NCBI GenBank assembly: GCA_002070275.1
Contig: MWCY01000006.1
Coordinates: 1 to 64,000, forward strand
Length of the DNA stretch: 64,000 nucleotides
Reading direction: 5' to 3'
Source of the DNA: Candidatus Hydrogenedentes bacterium ADurb.Bin170
Lineage (GTDB): Bacteria > Hydrogenedentota > Hydrogenedentia > Hydrogenedentales > CAITNO01
Made by a program: the position numbers and the translations under genes. A model generated the notes under the pieces. That model was given only the letters and a program-made list of their open reading frames with translations, searched no databases and was not told the origin of the DNA. This document shows, in pieces, positions 45,862-54,806 of the stretch (positions are counted from its first letter, which is position 1; the number at the start of each line of letters is the position of its first letter).

Positions 45862-46566
45862 ATGAAAGCACGCATTGTAAAAACCGTGTATGTTGAAACG
45901 GCACACCGCCTGTTTCCGGCATCCGAAGACACCGAAGCCCGTTACAGCGGGCACAGTTACCGTATTGATCTGATGGCTGAGGGCACTGTACATCCTGCCT
46001 ATGGCTGGGTGGTGGATTATACAGATCTCAAAGCACTCTTCGAGCCGCTGCGTAAACAACTGGATCATTGCTGCCTGGATCATATTCCGGAGTTGCGCGG
46101 GCATCATGAGCCGAAGGATATCGAAGCCTGGATTAACGAATCGCTCCGTCCCTGGCCCGACTGGTTTGCCGGAGTGCGTGTTTCTTTTGCTGTTCCGCCC
46201 GGATTTCATCCCGTCATGCTGCCGCCGGATCCTGTACAGGATCTGCCCGCCCGCCTGGCTTTTACCTTTTCAGCTGCCCAGTCGCTGCCCCAGCTGCCTG
46301 AAGAACATCCCTGCCACAATCTGCACGGACACAGCTATCAGGTGGAAATCGCGGGGAAAGCGGAAGCGCTTCTGGAAAAAACAGCACGACTTCTTTTCGA
46401 CTATTTTGATGGTCGGTATCTCAATACCCTGCCGGGACTGGAGCAGGCAACCTCGGAAAGAATTGCCGCCTGTGTCTGGCAGATGGTGGAAGAGGCAGGG
46501 GCAGCGCCTTTTTTTGTTGCCGTTCAGGAAACACCGTCCAACCGCTGCCACTATTTCGGAGGCTGA
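45862..46566 (+). CDS. Tandem 6-pyruvoyltetrahydropterin synthase/QueD-like protein
   Basis: 234 residues made of two PTPS-fold units. Unit 1 has TAHRL (His15) and SGH (His31) but lost the first His of HGH (Ser29) and the catalytic Cys (Glu25); it keeps LDH (68-69). Unit 2 keeps Cys151 and LHGH (His155, His157) and the pterin-anchoring glutamate in VQET (223), but lost the first zinc His (Gln140) and the LDH histidine. Each unit therefore lacks part of the site that the other keeps. A composite site across the two halves is plausible. QueD-like function in queuosine or pterin synthesis is inferred from the fold only. Confidence 0.75.
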   Translation: MKARIVKTVYVETAHRLFPASEDTEARYSGHSYRIDLMAEGTVHPAYGWVVDYTDLKALFEPLRKQLDHCCLDHIPELRGHHEPKDIEAWINESLRPWPDWFAGVRVSFAVPPGFHPVMLPPDPVQDLPARLAFTFSAAQSLPQLPEEHPCHNLHGHSYQVEIAGKAEALLEKTARLLFDYFDGRYLNTLPGLEQATSERIAACVWQMVEEAGAAPFFVAVQETPSNRCHYFGG

Positions 46567-46581
46567 AAGAGAAACGGACAG

Positions 46582-46944
46582 ATGATGCGTTTCAGTGTGA
46601 CCCCGGAAAAACAGCAGCAGCTCGAAGAACGCATGGCAGCCTGCGGTCTGCGTGAGGAAGACTTCGAAGAGCGTTTTTCAGCCAGCAGCGGGCCCGGCGG
46701 TCAGAAAACAAACAAAACAGCCACCTGTACCACGTTGCTGCACCGACCCACCGGGCTGACAGTGAAAATGCAGAAAGCACGCTCTCAGTCCCTGAACCGC
46801 TACTATGCGCGCAAACGCCTTTGCGAACTGATGGAGGAAATGCAGCTGGGCGCACTGTCCCCGGCTGCTCTGGAACGGGAAAAAATCAGAAAGCAGAAGG
46901 CGCGCAGAAAAAGGCGCATCGGGAAAAAATCGCAGAATGAATAA
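46582..46944 (+). CDS. arfB: ArfB-like ribosome rescue factor (GGQ domain)
   Basis: 120 residues. The GGQ motif SSGPGGQKTNKTAT hydrolyses peptidyl-tRNA on stalled ribosomes. A C-terminal Lys/Arg-rich tail (REKIRKQKARRKRRIGKK) is suited to enter the empty mRNA channel, as in ArfB/YaeJ. There is no codon-recognition domain. It follows the PTPS-like gene by 15 bases and is probably co-transcribed. The gene symbol is a family assignment. Confidence 0.85.
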   Translation: MMRFSVTPEKQQQLEERMAACGLREEDFEERFSASSGPGGQKTNKTATCTTLLHRPTGLTVKMQKARSQSLNRYYARKRLCELMEEMQLGALSPAALEREKIRKQKARRKRRIGKKSQNE

Positions 46945-46988
46945 GCCGCAAAGAGAAAAGGCAGAGGGCAGGGAAGGCGCAAAGGCGT

Positions 46989-47588
46989 TTATTTTTCCGG
47001 CGGGCGCAGGGTAGATGTGCGCAGTTCTTTCGGCAGATGCGACCAGTCATTGTGGCACAGCAGCGCCATATCTCCTTCCGGCTGAATCAGCACCTGAGAG
47101 ATACCGCAATTCGCCAGATCCATCCGTACCCAGCTGCTGGGATCCGCTTTCAGCACCAGCGTAATAAAAAAGCGGATCAGGTTGCCATGGCATATGATTA
47201 TATCGTGCCGGTCGCTGCGCTTGGCAACCTTAAAATAACGGCGGAAGGCTATTTCAGCGCGCCGCCGATCCTGTGCCGCCAGTGCATCGTTGTAGTTCGG
47301 CATTTCAAGCTGCAGTTTGGGTGTCAACGTAGGAATGCACTCCCAGAGCAAATCCGTTGTCTGGACATTCATGGCGGGAAATTCTTTGGCGATAATTTTC
47401 GCTGTCTGATCTGCACGGTTTAAAGAGCTGGAGTGGATCGAAGAGATGGGCTTCATTGCCAGCGTTTTTGCGGTAATCTCTGCCTGCCTGATGCCCAGCG
47501 GCGTTAATGGTCCGCCCAGAGAAGAACCGCTTGGATTATTCAGATCATGCTGACCGTGCCGGATGAGGTAGAGGACTCGGACTGCCAT
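46989..47588 (-). CDS. Histidine phosphatase family protein
   Basis: 199 residues of the phosphoglycerate-mutase-like fold. The phosphate-accepting RHG lies in LYLIRHGQHDLNN, and the second histidine in IIICHGNLIRFF. No motif fixes the substrate; broad-specificity or SixA-like phosphatase activity is possible. AAGGAG about eight bases before the ATG supports the start. The 130 bases upstream are AT-rich and hold no clear promoter pair. Confidence 0.85.
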   Translation of the reverse strand: MAVRVLYLIRHGQHDLNNPSGSSLGGPLTPLGIRQAEITAKTLAMKPISSIHSSSLNRADQTAKIIAKEFPAMNVQTTDLLWECIPTLTPKLQLEMPNYNDALAAQDRRRAEIAFRRYFKVAKRSDRHDIIICHGNLIRFFITLVLKADPSSWVRMDLANCGISQVLIQPEGDMALLCHNDWSHLPKELRTSTLRPPEK

Positions 47589-47720
47589 GAACTTTCATCT
47601 CCTTAACAGATAGTCACACCGTACAAGTTCAAAATGTGATCCCGGAGAGTGCACCAACGCATACTATTAATCATAATTCACAAAAGAGTATAACAGTCTT
47701 TAACGTTATTATACCAATTG

Positions 47721-49436
47721 TCATTCATTTTCCTGTGACAGAATGGTAAAAATGAGCTGCTCTCTTTCCTGAAGAAGATCTCCGGCACGGTAAAGCACTG
47801 CTCTATAGTATATGCACGAAAGGATGAATAAAATCAAAGAGCCGGATAAGCCGGGCATGATACTGCAATTTCCGACCGGCCACGTCAGTATTTCGCTGTG
47901 CCGGAAGGCAAAGCAGAGCGAAGCCGGGAGCACCATGACTGCCGTGGCAAAAGTAAGCACAATCATATGCCCGAGAAGCCGAACTCTGCTCACGGGAGCA
48001 CGCATGGCATCCCTCTGTACGGGTTGCGGGAAATAGAGCGAATAGAGATTGCCGGTTGCGCTGAAGACCAGAAAGAGGTGAAAGACCAATGCCAGCACCA
48101 CCGTAATTTCAGCGATGCTCATGGGGTAGAAAAACAGCGTGGCGGCAAAAAGGAAAAAGGAAAGCCCGAAGAGAAAAGGCGCCATCGCCAGATTTTTGGC
48201 GATTAAATAACGGTAGCGTGGCACAGGCAGGAGCATGAGGGTTTGAAAAGCCCTTCCTTCCGCTCCGAAAATGTTCATCAGGAAAAAAGAAAAGTTCAGA
48301 AAAGGAAGGAAGAGCCAGAAGTGTGGAACCCACCGCATGCCGGAACCTGTTCCGCTTAATCCGCCTCCCTTAAAAAGGAAAATCATAAATACCCCCATGG
48401 ATGCGGGCATGAGAAAAAGCATGCGCATATGAGGGTGTCGCGCGTAGGAGCGGAAAAAAGTGAGAGTCAGGCAGCTGATGTCGGAAGCAGCGACGGCAGG
48501 AAAAAAAGTGTGGACTGTCCGGGAAAGTCCTTTGTCTTTCTTGCTCTTCCTGTCACTTCCGTTGCCCGCGGGCGATTCAGAGTGCCCCGACCGGTAATAG
48601 CGCATGGTCGTCGCATATCCCAGATACAGACCGGCGGCAATAAACAGAAGGGAAGCAAGGAAACTGAGTACAACCGCATTCGGATTTGTATGGGTCAGCT
48701 GATTCCAGAGACCGTAAATCGGCAGGAGGAACGGAATGGTTTGATGGATGCTCAGAAGTCCCGGCACATAGGATTCCATAGCAGCGACATCGAAGCGCTG
48801 TTGGCCATGTGTGAGAAAAAAACGGAGGAGCAGCGTCGGCAGCTGAGCCAGTATCACAAATACCACGGGCACGATTACAAAAATGAGGCGTCTGCGCCGC
48901 TTGTTGATCATCCACAGAGCAAGCACGCTGCATAGCCAGTAAGCCCAGGCATTGAGAGCGGTGATAAAAAGGAGAGCGAAAAGAACAATCGGAAACAAGG
49001 AGAATATGCCGCAGCGGGGGATCAGCCCGGCTGCCAGTGCGACAAGAGGCGGCAGCGAAAAAAAGAAAAGAGGGGTACAGATGAACATCAGGAAATTGAA
49101 AAGGAAAATCCAGACGGGACGGATAGGCAGTGCCAGAAATTTATCCAGGGCGATGCCGTCATTCCGTTGCAGTTCGATGAGCACCGACCACAGGAAAAAG
49201 AAAAGAAAGAGCGATGCGGTGCCGTCCAGCAGAAAAAGCAAAGCCCCGGTGCCGGTGTCGGCGGAGGTGCGGCGGGCGGCATAAAAAAGCGCCGCAGAAA
49301 GAGCGGTGGACAGCAGTCCGCAGCCCAGAAACAGCAGAAGCAGCAGGACTTTTCCGAGGGGGCTGATGCGTTCCAGAGAACCCCGGATCAGCAGAAATTT
49401 AACACGAATAATGGCGAAAAACTGGTATGCAAGCAT
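47721..49436 (-). CDS. ABC-2-type transporter permease
   Basis: 571 residues with about twelve to fourteen membrane helices in two similar halves, as in large ABC-2 exporters. A soluble loop near residues 290-310 (PAGNGSDRKSKKDKG) separates the halves. The start ATG follows the stop of the ATPase gene immediately, so the two are coupled. No substrate motif is visible. Confidence 0.85.
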   Translation of the reverse strand: MLAYQFFAIIRVKFLLIRGSLERISPLGKVLLLLLFLGCGLLSTALSAALFYAARRTSADTGTGALLFLLDGTASLFLFFFLWSVLIELQRNDGIALDKFLALPIRPVWIFLFNFLMFICTPLFFFSLPPLVALAAGLIPRCGIFSLFPIVLFALLFITALNAWAYWLCSVLALWMINKRRRRLIFVIVPVVFVILAQLPTLLLRFFLTHGQQRFDVAAMESYVPGLLSIHQTIPFLLPIYGLWNQLTHTNPNAVVLSFLASLLFIAAGLYLGYATTMRYYRSGHSESPAGNGSDRKSKKDKGLSRTVHTFFPAVAASDISCLTLTFFRSYARHPHMRMLFLMPASMGVFMIFLFKGGGLSGTGSGMRWVPHFWLFLPFLNFSFFLMNIFGAEGRAFQTLMLLPVPRYRYLIAKNLAMAPFLFGLSFFLFAATLFFYPMSIAEITVVLALVFHLFLVFSATGNLYSLYFPQPVQRDAMRAPVSRVRLLGHMIVLTFATAVMVLPASLCFAFRHSEILTWPVGNCSIMPGLSGSLILFILSCIYYRAVLYRAGDLLQEREQLIFTILSQENE

Positions 49437-50195
49437 TTACTCATTTCCCAGCCAGGAGAGATTTTTCGAGGCCGCTGTGTGCGCTCCTGCAATCTGGAGA
49501 AAGATGTGGTCCAGCCCGCCCTCTTCCTGAAAGTCTTCTATGGTGCCCTGCTTTGCCAGATGCCCTTCACACAGAATGCCTATGTGCGTGCAGAGCTTTT
49601 CCATCACTTCCAGAATATGCGAAGTCAGAAAAACAGTGACGCCCCGTTTACGAAGACGTGAGAGCAGGTCGCGCATGATCCGGGAGGCGACAGCGTCCAC
49701 ACCCTCAAAGGGCTCGTCCAGAAAGAGCAGTTCAGGATCATGAATAACAGCGGCGCAGAGTGCCAGTTTTTTGCGCATGCCGTGGGAGTATTCGAGGATC
49801 AGTGTGCGGGCGGCAGTGTGCAGACTCAGCAGTTCGAGCAGTTCGTCGCAGCGCTTATCCACGACTGTGCCCGGAAGCCCGTACATGCGTCCGATGAAGC
49901 GCAGGTATTCAGGGCCGCTCAGATTTTCAAAAAGACAGAGATTCTCCGGCACGACACCGATGCGTCGTTTGATTTCCAGACTGCTCCGCTGCAGATCAAA
50001 GCCCAGGATCCGCGCGCTGCCTGCATCAGGTGCCAATGTTCCGGTAAGCATTTTGATGGTTGTTGATTTTCCTGCCCCATTGGGCCCCAGAAAGCCGTAG
50101 AAGGAGCCTTTGGGAACTCTGAAATGAAGTTGATCAACCACGTTTCTGCCGCCGTAGCGTTTGGTCAGTCCCAGACTTTCGATGCAAATATTCAT
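49437..50195 (-). CDS. ABC transporter ATP-binding protein
   Basis: About 252 residues. Walker A GPNGAGKST, signature YSHGMRKK (an SxG variant with H), Walker B LLFLDEPFEGVD and the H-loop TSHILE are present. The modified signature is common in exporter ATPases paired with ABC-2 permeases. ATG 50195 lies one base after the stop of the TPR gene. The pair probably exports a lipid, peptide or polysaccharide; the substrate is unknown. Confidence 0.88.
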   Translation of the reverse strand: MNICIESLGLTKRYGGRNVVDQLHFRVPKGSFYGFLGPNGAGKSTTIKMLTGTLAPDAGSARILGFDLQRSSLEIKRRIGVVPENLCLFENLSGPEYLRFIGRMYGLPGTVVDKRCDELLELLSLHTAARTLILEYSHGMRKKLALCAAVIHDPELLFLDEPFEGVDAVASRIMRDLLSRLRKRGVTVFLTSHILEVMEKLCTHIGILCEGHLAKQGTIEDFQEEGGLDHIFLQIAGAHTAASKNLSWLGNE

Positions 50196-50196
50196 A

Positions 50197-51132
50197 TCAG
50201 TGCGCATCTTCCAGGTTTTCAAAAAGAGCTTTCAGAACAGCGCTTTCCGGACGGAGGGCACGCGCCTCTTCCAGGCATGTTCTTGCGGCGGAAGTTTTGT
50301 GCTGCCGGATGTGCACCCGCCCTTCATTGAGCCAGGTGTTGAAGAGTTCGTCTTTGGTCTTTGCCTGCTTGCGCGCTTCCTGCCAGGCTTTTGCCGCTTT
50401 TTTCCAGTCAGGCTTTGCATCAAATTTTTCCGCAAGATAGAAATTCAGTGCATAGTCCTGCAGAATATCAAAAGCACGGGGGGCGTTTTTCACTGCCCTT
50501 TCCGACATTGACATCGCCTCTTCATAAATCTTTCTTTGTGTAATTTTGCGGGTGCTCATGACGGATTCAGGGTGAATCAGGTACACCTGCACAGTATTGA
50601 ACAGAAAATCAGGGTTGTCGGGCTCTTCCTTGAGCGACTGCCAAAGGTACTCCAATCCTTGCCCGTACTGCCCCACATGGCAATACAGCATTCCCAGATT
50701 GTTGAGTGCTCTGCCCAGGCGGGGATTGAGCGCAACAGCCTGCCGCCAGTGTTTTTGCGCATCGTCTGTTTTTCCCTGAAAATCATACAGGAATTCCGCA
50801 TAAAAATTGTGAAGCACAGCACTGTCCGGAAAGCGGAGCAGCGCTTCTTCATAGGCTGCTTGTATGGCGGAAAGACAGGCAGCAGCATGGCTTCGTGCTT
50901 CTTCAGTGCCGGGTCTGTTGTCCGGCTGCCCTTCTTTTCCTGCCGTATCTTCCAGCCGTCGCACCTGTATCATCATCAGCTTGTCAAAGGTGCGCACCCG
51001 TGATTCCACTTCCTCCTGCGTCCCTTCAAGAGAGGGGATTTCTGGAGAGTCCGGCGCCGCCTCCGCCTGCAGCGGCAGCAAAAGAGCAGGGAACAGGAGC
51101 ATAATGGCAGACACAAATAGTGGTAAAGGCAT
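50197..51132 (-). CDS. Secreted TPR protein
   Basis: 311 residues from ATG 51132, chosen because it starts a signal peptide (MPLPLFVSAIMLLFPALLLP, cleaved near AEA) and is preceded by AAGGAGG. At least three TPR-like helix pairs are visible (VLHNFYAEFLYDFQGKTDDA, LGRALNNLGMLYCHVGQYG, PDNPDFLFNTVQVYLIHPE). It should be periplasmic and act as an adaptor. Its stop is one base from the ABC ATPase start, linking it to the exporter. Confidence 0.75.
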   Translation of the reverse strand: MPLPLFVSAIMLLFPALLLPLQAEAAPDSPEIPSLEGTQEEVESRVRTFDKLMMIQVRRLEDTAGKEGQPDNRPGTEEARSHAAACLSAIQAAYEEALLRFPDSAVLHNFYAEFLYDFQGKTDDAQKHWRQAVALNPRLGRALNNLGMLYCHVGQYGQGLEYLWQSLKEEPDNPDFLFNTVQVYLIHPESVMSTRKITQRKIYEEAMSMSERAVKNAPRAFDILQDYALNFYLAEKFDAKPDWKKAAKAWQEARKQAKTKDELFNTWLNEGRVHIRQHKTSAARTCLEEARALRPESAVLKALFENLEDAH

Positions 51133-51219
51133 AAGAAGCGCATCCTCCTTAAGGAAAGATATCCGCATGTATTCACTGCAGGGCACTGTGATATTATACA
51201 TAAGAAGCTGATGCAATAC

Positions 51220-51258
51220 GCTCCGGTACGCCGGAGCCCTCGTGGTTTTTTATTTTTG
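51220..51258 (+). promoter_or_regulatory. Hairpin with downstream T tract, possible attenuator
   Basis: GCTCCGG (51220-51226) and CCGGAGC (51231-51237) form a tight stem with a four-base loop. Eight bases later comes TTTTTTATTTTT. It lies in the leader of the SIS gene; the gap makes it an imperfect terminator. Confidence 0.35.
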
Positions 51259-51319
51259 AACAGCGGGGGGCACGGCTTTACCCTGAACCCCGTAAAAATC
51301 TTCCGGAAGGACTCCAATT

Positions 51320-51979
51320 ATGGCTGAATGGACTGCACTCGAACAGGAAGTGATGGATGACATGTTGCGTCGCCGTCCGGATCTGAAATGCTGCGAAGAG
51401 GCGATGCGCCAGTTTAATGGGGCATTGAAAAACTGCTACGACAGGGGAGGTACTTTCTTCACCTGCGGCAACGGAGGCTCCTGCACCGATGCCCAGCATA
51501 TTGTGGGGGAGTTGTGCAAAAGCTTTGAGCGTAAACGCCCCTTAACCAATGAAATCAGGGAAGCGCTTTCCAGCCAGCCGCTGGGCAATGAACTTGCCGA
51601 CAATCTGGAGCGGGGGCTGCCTGCGGTTACATTGGGTCTGAACAGCGCATTGAAGACGGCGGTGGAAAATGATATCCCGCTCCGGGATATCGCCTTTGCC
51701 CAGGAGCTCAATGCCCTGATCCGACCCGGTGATATGCTTCTTGCCATCAGCACCAGCGGCAATGCGAAGAACTGCCTTATGGCAATGTCGGTGGCAAAGG
51801 CCTATGGCGGTATTGCCGCAGCACTGACAGGGCCCAGAGACAGCAATATGGCACGGCATGCCGATGTGATTATTCAGGTTCCCGGAGGAAGCACCAAGGA
51901 AATACAGGAAGGGCATGCTGTGGTATGGCATACCCTTTGCTGTCTGATTGAAGTGGCTTATTTTCCGGAAATGCGATAA
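51320..51979 (+). CDS. SIS-domain sugar isomerase (GmhA/DiaA-like)
   Basis: 219 residues with one SIS domain. The phosphosugar-binding loops TCGNGGSCTDAQHIVGEL and AISTSGNAKNCLMAM are typical of sedoheptulose 7-phosphate isomerase GmhA, the first step of heptose synthesis for LPS. The later EIQEGHAVVWHTL supplies the second histidine. It is some 20 residues longer than E. coli GmhA, and the related DiaA family shares these loops, so the exact role is uncertain. GGAAGG nine bases upstream supports the start. Confidence 0.75.
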   Translation: MAEWTALEQEVMDDMLRRRPDLKCCEEAMRQFNGALKNCYDRGGTFFTCGNGGSCTDAQHIVGELCKSFERKRPLTNEIREALSSQPLGNELADNLERGLPAVTLGLNSALKTAVENDIPLRDIAFAQELNALIRPGDMLLAISTSGNAKNCLMAMSVAKAYGGIAAALTGPRDSNMARHADVIIQVPGGSTKEIQEGHAVVWHTLCCLIEVAYFPEMR

Positions 51980-52026
51980 CAGAACACTTGAGCATCAATA
52001 CGATATAAAGCGGAGAAGGAAATATC

Positions 52027-52977
52027 ATGAGTCAGAAAAAAGCGATTAAGATTGCCTGCATTGGAGCCGGAAATGTCGGTGCCACGGCCGCCCAGTTCTG
52101 TCTGGAACTGGAACTCGGCAATGTCGTTCTCACGGATATTGTGGAAGGGCTGCCCCAGGGCAAAGCGCTGGATATGACCCAGGCGGGACCTATCCGTGGC
52201 TATGGATCTGTCTGCACAGGCACCAATGATTATGCCGACATTGCCGGAGCGGATCTTGTTATCGTAACGGCAGGGCTTCCCCGCAAACCCGGTATGACCC
52301 GGCTGGATCTGCTTGAAAAAAACGGCAGCATTATCGCCGGAATTTGTGATGCCATTAAAACGCACGCACCCGATTCCACTGTAATTATTGTGACCAATCC
52401 TCTGGACGTGATGGCGTATCTCGCCTATCAGAAACTCGGTTTCCCCAAAAACCGCGTTCTGGGCATGGCAGGCTGTCTCGACAGCGCCCGCATGAGTGCG
52501 TTTATTGCCATGGAACTCAATGTCAGCATGAAAAATATAAACACCATGGTACTCGGTTCCCACGGTGACACCATGGTGCCCCTGCCTGCTTATACCACTG
52601 TTTCAGGTGTGCCGGTTACCGAGCTGATTGCGCCGGAACGTCTTGAAGCGATTATTGCGCGCACCCGTGACGGCGGCGGTGAGATTGTGCGTCTTCTGAA
52701 AACGGGAAGTGCCTTCTACGCTCCGGCGGCAGGTGCCGTACGCATGGCACAGGCGATTCTCCGCAATGAGCGGCAGCTGCTCCCCTGTGCCGCACTGCTG
52801 GAAGGCGAATACGGGCTGTCCGATGTCTTTGTCGGCGTGCCCTGCATTCTTGGACAGAACGGCATCGAAAGCATTCAGCCGCTGGCATTGAGGGATGAGG
52901 AGCAGGCGGCTCTGGAACGGTCTGCCGCTGAAGTGCGTGAGGGCATCGACGGACTCCGGTCACTGGGGCTGCTGTAA
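52027..52977 (+). CDS. mdh: Malate dehydrogenase
   Basis: 316 residues of the LDH-like MDH branch. NAD binding: IGAGNVGATAA and Asp in LTDIVEG. The substrate loop GLPRKPGMTRLDLL has the arginines that select malate/oxaloacetate. Catalytic His lies in LGSHGDTMVPL, and Asp/Arg in CLDSAR. It interconverts malate and oxaloacetate in the TCA cycle. AAGGA eight bases upstream fits. A strong terminator follows. Confidence 0.94.
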   Translation: MSQKKAIKIACIGAGNVGATAAQFCLELELGNVVLTDIVEGLPQGKALDMTQAGPIRGYGSVCTGTNDYADIAGADLVIVTAGLPRKPGMTRLDLLEKNGSIIAGICDAIKTHAPDSTVIIVTNPLDVMAYLAYQKLGFPKNRVLGMAGCLDSARMSAFIAMELNVSMKNINTMVLGSHGDTMVPLPAYTTVSGVPVTELIAPERLEAIIARTRDGGGEIVRLLKTGSAFYAPAAGAVRMAQAILRNERQLLPCAALLEGEYGLSDVFVGVPCILGQNGIESIQPLALRDEEQAALERSAAEVREGIDGLRSLGLL

Positions 52978-53004
52978 AAACGATCCATGATTCCAACGGT
53001 TCCG

Positions 53005-53037
53005 CAGCGGAAGGCGTCAGCGTCTTCCGCTGTTTTT
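53005..53037 (+). terminator. Terminator after mdh
   Basis: CAGCGGAAG (53005-53013) pairs perfectly with CTTCCGCTG (53024-53032), loop of ten, followed by five T. Confidence 0.9.
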
Positions 53038-53049
53038 ATTTCTGGCGTT

Positions 53050-54510
53050 TCAGTCTTCTGCCGGCTTCTCTTCTTCGTATTTGATGCTGATGTGAAAGGC
53101 TGCCAGCACGACAGCAACGACCGGGTTAATGAGATTGAAGAAGCAGAAAGGCAGGTAGGCAAAGGTGGCAACACCCAGCACGCCCGCCGCAAAGGCACCG
53201 CAGGTGTTCCAGGGAACGAGCACAGAGGTGAGAGTGCCGCCATCTTCCAGTGCCCGGGAAAGATTGCGTACATCCAGTCTGTAGTGCTGGTATGCGCTCC
53301 GGAACATTCTGCCCGGAAACACGATAGCCAGGTACTGGTCGGAGAGAAAGATGTTGCAGAGGATACAGGAACCTATCGTGGACGCAATGAGCGTGGCAAT
53401 GCCGCGTACTTTGCTGAGGACTGCCTGCGCAAGACGCTCCATCAATCCTGTCGCTTCCATGGCACCGCCAAAAAACATGGCTGCCAGAATCAGAGAGACT
53501 GTATCGTACATGGCCGCCATACCACCCCGGGACAGAAGCGTATCCGTGAGAGGCTGCCCGCTTTCCAGTCTGAACCCTTCGTATGCGGTAAGCAGAATCA
53601 TTTTATACTGTTCCAGAGCGGACAGACTTTCTCCGGCGGGAGAGAGAAAACGCTGCGGCTGAAAAAGGAGTGCCGCTGCAGCGCCGAGCAGCGTGCCGAT
53701 GGTGAGGGCGGGAATAGCTTTGATGCCCTTTGCCGCCATAACGATTACCAGCAGCGGGATCAGCATGAGGTACCAGCGCACGGAAAAACTGGCAGCAATT
53801 CCGTCGAGGATTTCGGATACAGCCGCATTGTTATAGGCACCGGGTGTATAAAAGAGACTGATCCCCGTAAAAATAAGCAGGGCGATCAGGAAACTGGGTA
53901 TGGTGCTGTAGAGCATGTGGCGAATATGAGTGAAGAGCTCGCTTCCCGATACAGCAGGCGCAAGGTTGGTGGTGTCGGATAAAGGCGAGAGTTTGTCGCC
54001 GAAGTAGGCGCCGGAAACAATGGCGCCCGCCACCAGAGGATCCGGAAAAGATAAAGCCCTGCCAATGCCGAGAAGGGCTATACCCACGGTACCCATGGTT
54101 GACCAGCTGCTGCCGACTGCCAACGACACAATGGAGCAGATCAGGCAGGCGGAGGGCAGAAAAACAGCAGGGGTAAAAAGCTGAATGCCGTAGTAGATCA
54201 TGGAGGGGACAATACCACTCAGTATCCACAATCCGATGAGGCAGCCCACCGTCAGAAGGATCAGCACCGCCTCCATGGCGAGGACGATGGATTGGATGGC
54301 TTTTGCTTCTATGTCCTTGTAGCTGAGCGCCAGAAGAATCCAGCCCAGCGTGACCACCAGAACACCGCTCAGAAGCAATGCCATCTGATTGGGGCCCGAA
54401 CTTGCATCTTCGCCGAAACACCAGGCGTTGAGCATGACCAGCACGATCAGCACGGCACAGGGCAGAAGCGCCACACTGAAACGTACCTTTGCAGGTTCGG
54501 TCCGGATCAT
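53050..54510 (-). CDS. NhaC-family Na+/H+ antiporter
   Basis: 486 residues with about twelve membrane helices. The family motif GAIVSGAYFGDKLSPLSDTTNLAPA is unmistakable. NhaC antiporters exchange sodium (or malate-lactate in relatives) for protons at the inner membrane. A Na+/malate:H+/lactate role similar to MleN would suit its neighbour mdh, but that is inference. GGAG eleven bases upstream of the ATG. Confidence 0.92.
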   Translation of the reverse strand: MIRTEPAKVRFSVALLPCAVLIVLVMLNAWCFGEDASSGPNQMALLLSGVLVVTLGWILLALSYKDIEAKAIQSIVLAMEAVLILLTVGCLIGLWILSGIVPSMIYYGIQLFTPAVFLPSACLICSIVSLAVGSSWSTMGTVGIALLGIGRALSFPDPLVAGAIVSGAYFGDKLSPLSDTTNLAPAVSGSELFTHIRHMLYSTIPSFLIALLIFTGISLFYTPGAYNNAAVSEILDGIAASFSVRWYLMLIPLLVIVMAAKGIKAIPALTIGTLLGAAAALLFQPQRFLSPAGESLSALEQYKMILLTAYEGFRLESGQPLTDTLLSRGGMAAMYDTVSLILAAMFFGGAMEATGLMERLAQAVLSKVRGIATLIASTIGSCILCNIFLSDQYLAIVFPGRMFRSAYQHYRLDVRNLSRALEDGGTLTSVLVPWNTCGAFAAGVLGVATFAYLPFCFFNLINPVVAVVLAAFHISIKYEEEKPAED

Positions 54511-54617
54511 AAATGGGTGCTCCTTTGCTGGCAGTGAATCAAAACTGCCCCGTCCGCAGCGTCAATGTTTAAAAGAAAAAGTGGTATCAGGAATCTGTTG
54601 GCTTCCCGAAAAAATAG

Positions 54618-54806
54618 TCACGCATCCTCCTGACCGGTTTCTTCCCTGCTGGCGGGCGCCTCTGTACTAGAGGCGGAGCGAAGGTTCTCTGCTTCCTGCT
54701 CCCGGCTGAGCTCCTGATTTTCCGGATGCCGCGGGCAGGTTGGAATGCAGGCAAAGCAGCTGCCGTAGCAGCGCTCATCTTCGGGGTCAACGGGGTGTAC
54801 CGGCAT
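54618..54806 (-). CDS. Small Cys-rich protein
   Basis: 62 residues. The start ATG lies inside the last 20 bases of the GH172 gene and has AGGAG eight bases upstream, a strong ribosome site. Four cysteines are clustered as CYGSCFACIPTC, a spacing (C-x3-C-x2-C-x3-C) that could hold a metal or iron-sulfur cluster; the rest is acidic and Glu/Gln-rich. No family is recognised. It probably is translated by coupling to the gene upstream. Confidence 0.55.
   Translation of the reverse strand: MPVHPVDPEDERCYGSCFACIPTCPRHPENQELSREQEAENLRSASSTEAPASREETGQEDA

Noticed and set aside
52987-53982. 331-codon forward frame antisense to nhaC
   Set aside because: Opposite strand of a clear NhaC antiporter, begins inside the mdh terminator.
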